Source of the DNA: an uncultured Prevotellaceae bacterium
Lineage (GTDB): Bacteria > Bacteroidota > Bacteroidia > Bacteroidales > Bacteroidaceae
Direction of reading: 5' to 3'
DNA length: 64,000 nt
Assembly: GCA_900314985.1 (NCBI GenBank)
Contig: OMXL01000005.1
Span: 87,220-151,219 of the forward strand
In this document: piece after piece, positions 61,020-64,000 of the stretch
Layout: each line of letters starts with the position of its first letter
How positions within the stretch are numbered: position 1 is the first letter of the stretch
Notes under the pieces: generated by a model
What the model saw: the letters and a program-made list of their open reading frames with translations, nothing else
Told to the model about the DNA's origin: nothing
Database searches by the model: none
Translations under genes and position numbers: made by a program

Positions 61020-61646
61020 TTATTTGTAATATTTCTCAACCAATGGAACGATGCTGTCTGGCACCAGTCCCTGGATGCTTTGTCCTTGTTTTACCTTCTG
61101 TCGGATCTCTGTGCTCGACACGTTGACGAGTGGAGCATCAAAAGTACCGATATGTCCTTCTCGCGGATACACCGCAATGTCGCAGGTACGCAGAATGTCC
61201 TGCCAATGATACCAGCGCTCAAAGTGTGCCCAGTTGTCACCACCTATCAGCAACGTAAAGCGGCTGTCGGGATAGTCCTTCGTCAATGCCTGCAAGGTGT
61301 GCCACGTATAACTCGGCTTGGGCAACTGGAACTCATAGCCGCAGGCCTTCACGCCTTCAACACCCTCCAGCGCTTTCTCTGCCATCTCCAGTCGCAACTG
61401 GTCGTCCAACAGTGTCTGGTCCTGCTTCAGCGGATTCTGTGGCGATACCATCAGCCACACCTCGTCCAACCCACACCTGTCAAGCGCAGCCTTAGCCAGC
61501 GCTATGTGTCCCACATGGATTGGGTTAAAAGATCCTCCGAACAGGCCTATTGACCTCCCCCGTCCCCTCCCAAGGAGGGGAGACTGCTCTCCCGACCTCT
61601 CCAAAGAGGAGGAGCACTTAGTGGACTGATGAGGAGAAAGATTCAT
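61020..61646 (-). CDS. nadD: Nicotinate-nucleotide adenylyltransferase with repeat-derived N-terminus
   Basis: 208 residues. The enzyme proper begins at IGLFGGSFNPIHVGHIALAK (GGSFNPxHxGH), with VSSTEIRQKVKQGQ near the end (SxTxxR); it makes NaAD in NAD synthesis. Normally the chain starts one or two residues before this motif. Here the only usable start is 31 codons earlier, at 61644-61646, overlapping the gmk stop (ATGA). The extra residues (SLERSGEQSPLLGRGRGR) are the translation of the palindrome pair at 61554-61614, so a repeat has replaced the original start region. Confidence 0.93.
   Translation of the reverse strand: MNLSPHQSTKCSSSLERSGEQSPLLGRGRGRSIGLFGGSFNPIHVGHIALAKAALDRCGLDEVWLMVSPQNPLKQDQTLLDDQLRLEMAEKALEGVEGVKACGYEFQLPKPSYTWHTLQALTKDYPDSRFTLLIGGDNWAHFERWYHWQDILRTCDIAVYPREGHIGTFDAPLVNVSSTEIRQKVKQGQSIQGLVPDSIVPLVEKYYK
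61554..61614. repeat. 29-bp G/C-asymmetric palindrome plus a degenerate second copy
   Basis: 61554-61582 is identical to the copy at 62204-62232; 61587-61614 is a weaker copy in tandem (CTCCCGACCTCTCCAAAGAG and so on). Both are read as the N-terminal extension of NadD. Confidence 0.9.
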
Positions 61647-62650
61647 TGGTTTAAGAATGAAGAGATCAGTTCTAATGTCTGTTCTTTTGCTTCTTCCAGA
61701 TTATCGTTAATCACTATGGAGTCAAACTGCGGAGCAAAGGTCATCTCGTACTCCGCCTTAGCCAGACGCTGTTCGATAGCCTCAGGGGTATCCGTAGCAC
61801 GGCCTACAAGTCTGCGACGCAGCTCTTCCACTGAAGGAGGTTGGATAAACAGGCTCAGCGCCTCGTCACCATAGTATTTCTTGATGTTCACACCACCTTT
61901 CACGTCAACGTCGAACACCACATTCTGTCCAGCCTCACGCTGGCGTTCCACCTGCGCCTTTAATGTGCCGTAGAAACGGTCTTGATAGACCTCTTCGTAC
62001 TCCAAAAACTCATCGTTCTGTATCTTAGTACGGAATTCTTCTGGTGTCAAGAAGAAGTACTCTACCCCATTCTGCTCTGTGCCACGTGGCGCTCTCGACG
62101 TACAAGATATCGAGAAGTACAGCTTCAGCTCCGGATGTTCCTTCATCAGCCACTGCACAATGGTACTTTTACCGCTGCCACTTGGGGCTGAGAATATAAT
62201 TAACCTCCCCCGTCCCCTCCCAAGGAGGGGAGTGCCTACCGGATTATTTTCTTCAGATTGAATCATATCTTCTTTACTTTTTAAAACTTCCTTTATCTTC
62301 TCAAGTACGCCATCAATATCTCCTAGTACCTCTTCGTTTGTAAAACGGATGACTTCAAAACCATTTTGTTCTAAGTAACGGGTACGTTCCTCATCAGATA
62401 CTTGTTGGTTACCAACAAAGTGATACCCTCCATCTACCTCTACTACAAGAAGTTTCTCCAAACAGACAAAATCAGGTATATAAGCATTGACTGGATGTTG
62501 ACGACGAAACTTTACTCCAAGATTTTTATTTCTGAGACCTTCCCATAATGCGGATTCGGCAGGAGTCATATACCTACGATTATTCTTCGCATTCTTAAGA
62601 AGCAAATTGTATATGCTCCCATCGGTAGTCTCATACTTAAATCTCACCAT
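61643..62650 (-). CDS. gmk: Fusion: DUF559 (Vsr/restriction-fold) nuclease domain + guanylate kinase
   Basis: 335 residues. Residues ~1-125 are DUF559: PAESALWEGLRNKNLGVKFR, RQHPVNAYIPDFVCLEKLLV and VEVDGGYHF give the PD-(D/E)XK-like acidic and Gln/His residues. After a linker with TPLLGRGRGR, the palindrome, follows a complete Gmk (~147-335): APSGSGKSTIVQWL (P-loop), ISCTSRAPRGTEQNGVEYFF, DVDVKGGVNIKKYY. The usual Gmk start (Met just before LIIFSAPSG) is gone, so this essential enzyme must be translated as a fusion or from an internal ATG at 62264-62266 (MIQSEENNPV). It sits in the yicC-gmk-nadD operon. Confidence 0.93.
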   Translation of the reverse strand: MVRFKYETTDGSIYNLLLKNAKNNRRYMTPAESALWEGLRNKNLGVKFRRQHPVNAYIPDFVCLEKLLVVEVDGGYHFVGNQQVSDEERTRYLEQNGFEVIRFTNEEVLGDIDGVLEKIKEVLKSKEDMIQSEENNPVGTPLLGRGRGRLIIFSAPSGSGKSTIVQWLMKEHPELKLYFSISCTSRAPRGTEQNGVEYFFLTPEEFRTKIQNDEFLEYEEVYQDRFYGTLKAQVERQREAGQNVVFDVDVKGGVNIKKYYGDEALSLFIQPPSVEELRRRLVGRATDTPEAIEQRLAKAEYEMTFAPQFDSIVINDNLEEAKEQTLELISSFLNQ

Positions 62651-62719
62651 TCTTGCCTTTCCAAGTAGGTTTCTGTGCGCCAGCCGACTCCCCTCCTTGG
62701 GAGGGGTCGGGGGAGGTTA
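62201..62719 (-). mobile_element. 519-bp inverted-repeat element encoding a DUF559 nuclease
   Basis: The ends are 62201-62232 and 62688-62719: 32 bp each, inverted, differing at one base; each terminal repeat is itself a palindrome (core CCCCTCCCAAGGAGGGG) and its outer edge reads TAACCTCCCCC. Between them lies one open frame with the DUF559 domain and no transposase. The left end borders the Gmk coding sequence and the right end begins 1 nt after the yicC stop codon. No clear target-site duplication beyond the shared TAA was seen. Confidence 0.75.
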
Positions 62720-62720
62720 C

Positions 62721-63593
62721 CTAAAGTGCGTTCAAAACCTGCTCCTTAATCTGCTCCAGCTCGTCCTTCATCTTCACCACGATGTTCTGCATCTCGGCCT
62801 GGTTCGACTTCGAGCCGGTGGTATTGATTTCGCGACCCATCTCCTGCGCAATGAAGCCCAGCTTCTTGCCTTGTCCTGGCTGGTCGGCCATGGTCTCACG
62901 GAAGTACTTCAGGTGGTTCGTCAAGCGCTGCTTCTCCTCGCTGATGTCCAGCTTCTCGATATAGTAGATCAGCTCCTGCTCCAGGCGGTTCTTGTCGTAC
63001 TCAGCACCAGGAATCTGCTTCAGTCCGTCGATGATGCGACTGCGAATCTTCTCCACGCGCGACTTCTCGTAAGGTTCTATGGAGGCCAGCAGCTGTTCGA
63101 TGTTGTCTATCTTCTCTGCAAACTTCTTCTCCAGCGCGGCACCCTCCTGTGTACGGAAGTCCACCAAGTGCTGTACAGCCTCCTGCACACCACCCTTCAC
63201 GGCCTGCCACTCCTCGTCGCTCAGCAGCTCTACCTCCGTCTTTGTCAGCACGTCGGGCATGCGAACCAACAGCGATACCCAGTCCGTCTCCGTCATCTGG
63301 TGCTCCTGCGCAAAGCCTGCCAGCTGCTGATAGTAGTTCTCCATCAGCGCCTTGTTCACCTGTGCGGCGTCAACTGCAGCATCCTTCTCTATCCAGATGC
63401 TAAACTCTACTTTTCCTCTGATAATGCGCTCAGCAATCAGCTGTCTGATCTCCATCTCCTTCTCACGATAGAGCGGAGCAATACGTGTCGACAGGTCAAG
63501 CTGCTTAGAGTTAAGCGACTTGATTTCCACATTAATTTTCTTTCCCTCAAAGGCCACGACAGTCTTTCCGTAGCCAGTCATTGATTGTATCAT
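62721..63593 (-). CDS. yicC: YicC-family protein
   Basis: 290 residues with the family ends: MIQSMTGYGKTVVAFEGKKI at the start and GREINTTGSKSNQAEMQNIV, VVKMKDELEQIKEQVLN at the end (DUF1732). YicC of E. coli is an RNA-binding endoribonuclease; many genomes pair it with gmk, as here. The stop TAG is 1-2 nt from the right end of the DUF559 element, so the element entered exactly between the two genes. Promoter at 63621-63628. Confidence 0.94.
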   Translation of the reverse strand: MIQSMTGYGKTVVAFEGKKINVEIKSLNSKQLDLSTRIAPLYREKEMEIRQLIAERIIRGKVEFSIWIEKDAAVDAAQVNKALMENYYQQLAGFAQEHQMTETDWVSLLVRMPDVLTKTEVELLSDEEWQAVKGGVQEAVQHLVDFRTQEGAALEKKFAEKIDNIEQLLASIEPYEKSRVEKIRSRIIDGLKQIPGAEYDKNRLEQELIYYIEKLDISEEKQRLTNHLKYFRETMADQPGQGKKLGFIAQEMGREINTTGSKSNQAEMQNIVVKMKDELEQIKEQVLNAL

Positions 63594-63620
63594 ACCTTCT
63601 TATTTAATCCTTATTGCATG

Positions 63621-63628
63621 CAAAGGTA
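63621..63628 (-). promoter_or_regulatory. -7 promoter element for yicC-gmk-nadD
   Basis: TACCTTTG on the minus strand, 27 nt before the yicC ATG. Confidence 0.65.
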
Positions 63629-63712
63629 GTACAAACAAAGAGAAAAAACAAGAAAATTCACTTTATTCACACTTTTTCACTACCTCAGCGAACAATCAGG
63701 CAAGCAGAAGGA

Positions 63713-63889
63713 TTACCATTCGTCGTCCCAGTCGTCGCTCTCACGGCTGCGGCCGCCAGAGCTGCTGCCACCGCCAAGGCCACTAAAGACGTCACCGCTA
63801 TTGACTTGGTTTACTTTACTTGCTGGAAGCAAAAGGGATGCTGTCATTTCTATTACCTCCATCTGAGGCTTCGTATAATTCTTTTTCAT
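63713..63889 (-). CDS. 58-residue peptide of the MKK..KPxMEV / DDWDDEW type
   Basis: Start ATG 63887-63889, stop TAA 63713-63715. It begins MKKNYTKPQMEVIEMTASLL, has a Gly/Ser-rich centre (SGLGGGSSSGGRSRE) and ends SDDWDDEW. Small Prevotella and Bacteroides peptides with a MKKxYxKPxxxV start and an acidic Trp-containing end are frequent, and I know no function for them. A -7 element TAATTTTG (63922-63929, minus strand) precedes it. The frame is short, but the family-like ends and promoter make it credible. No plus-strand gene in this stretch is credible. Confidence 0.72.
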   Translation of the reverse strand: MKKNYTKPQMEVIEMTASLLLPASKVNQVNSGDVFSGLGGGSSSGGRSRESDDWDDEW

Positions 63890-63921
63890 ATTGCTTCTAT
63901 GTTTTATGGGGTCGCTACGCT

Positions 63922-63929
63922 CAAAATTA
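63922..63929 (-). promoter_or_regulatory. -7 promoter element for the 58-residue peptide
   Basis: TAATTTTG on the minus strand, 32 nt before the ATG. The last 70 bp of the window hold only a GGCCTACGGCC palindrome and AT-rich sequence. Confidence 0.55.
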
Positions 63930-64000
63930 CTAAAAAATCTATTTCAAAATCATAAGGCCTACGGCCAGAAATTTTATTATTAATTTTCTTATAATTTTAA

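Noticed and set aside
62201-62719. Classical insertion sequence
   Set aside because: No transposase frame; only a DUF559 nuclease frame between the inverted ends.

Overview
The window looks like a chromosomal segment of a Prevotella-like member of the Bacteroidota. The evidence is the repeated -7 promoter motif TAnnTTTG ahead of most genes, the lack of Shine-Dalgarno sequences, the exbB-exbD-exbD-tonB-pstS-TPR gene string, lipoprotein signals followed by acidic residues, DUF4923, START-like and smalltalk proteins, and a pectin-degrading gene pair. There are no rRNAs, no CRISPR and no classical insertion sequence; one tRNA-Met is present. Species cannot be named from sequence alone. LAYOUT: 1-12036 is a minus-strand operon that runs from one promoter: a membrane SpoIIE-type phosphatase, a STAS protein, a MATE exporter fused to an RsbW-like ATPase, and a three-module NRPS ending in a thioester reductase (cut by the window edge). 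12116-15850 holds a xanthine phosphoribosyltransferase/PreA-like fusion and a radical SAM/TonB pair. 16297-18000 has an orphan membrane protein and an M23-LysM peptidase. 18116-24582 is the cell-shape operon purH(IMP cyclohydrolase only)-mreB-mreC-mreD-mrdA-rodA. 24676-28027 has a DUF4923 protein, a FadL-type porin and pfkA. 28338-35217 is an accessory stretch: YoeB-type toxin-antitoxin, a TPR-membrane-HTH regulator, a thioredoxin-like protein, a CPBP protease that carries the same C-terminal tail, a candidate structured RNA, and a zeta-toxin pair. 35318-39183 is the Bacteroidota cassette antirepressor-like/VapE/M15 amidase/HU/smalltalk, dense in inverted repeats and ending next to tRNA-Met. 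39276-49936 has START-like, lptF/G, ribBA, aspartate aminotransferase, and the TonB energising operon with a visibly damaged exbB. 49946-52804 is a divergent GH105/PL1 pair. 52901-61014 is a surface-polysaccharide group with a flippase, glycosyltransferases, an acyltransferase and two unusual fusions (opine dehydrogenase-like + LicD; cytidylyltransferase + PLP enzyme). 61020-63628 is yicC-gmk-nadD, interrupted by a small inverted-repeat element coding a DUF559 nuclease that is fused in frame to gmk. The window ends with a 58-residue peptide gene. TWO REPEAT SYSTEMS cut across the window: about 20 short arrays of period 7 (sometimes 8 or 9), many read in frame inside enzymes, several joined to a palindrome plus CTAGTGA between genes of an operon; and a 29-bp G/C-asymmetric palindrome (core CCCCTCCCAAGGAGGGG) found inside the NRPS, nadD and gmk reading frames and forming the ends of the DUF559 element. 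The most promising undescribed systems are the phosphatase/STAS/MATE-kinase/NRPS operon and the palindrome-bounded DUF559 element; the heptad elements and the zwitterion-type surface decoration genes come next.
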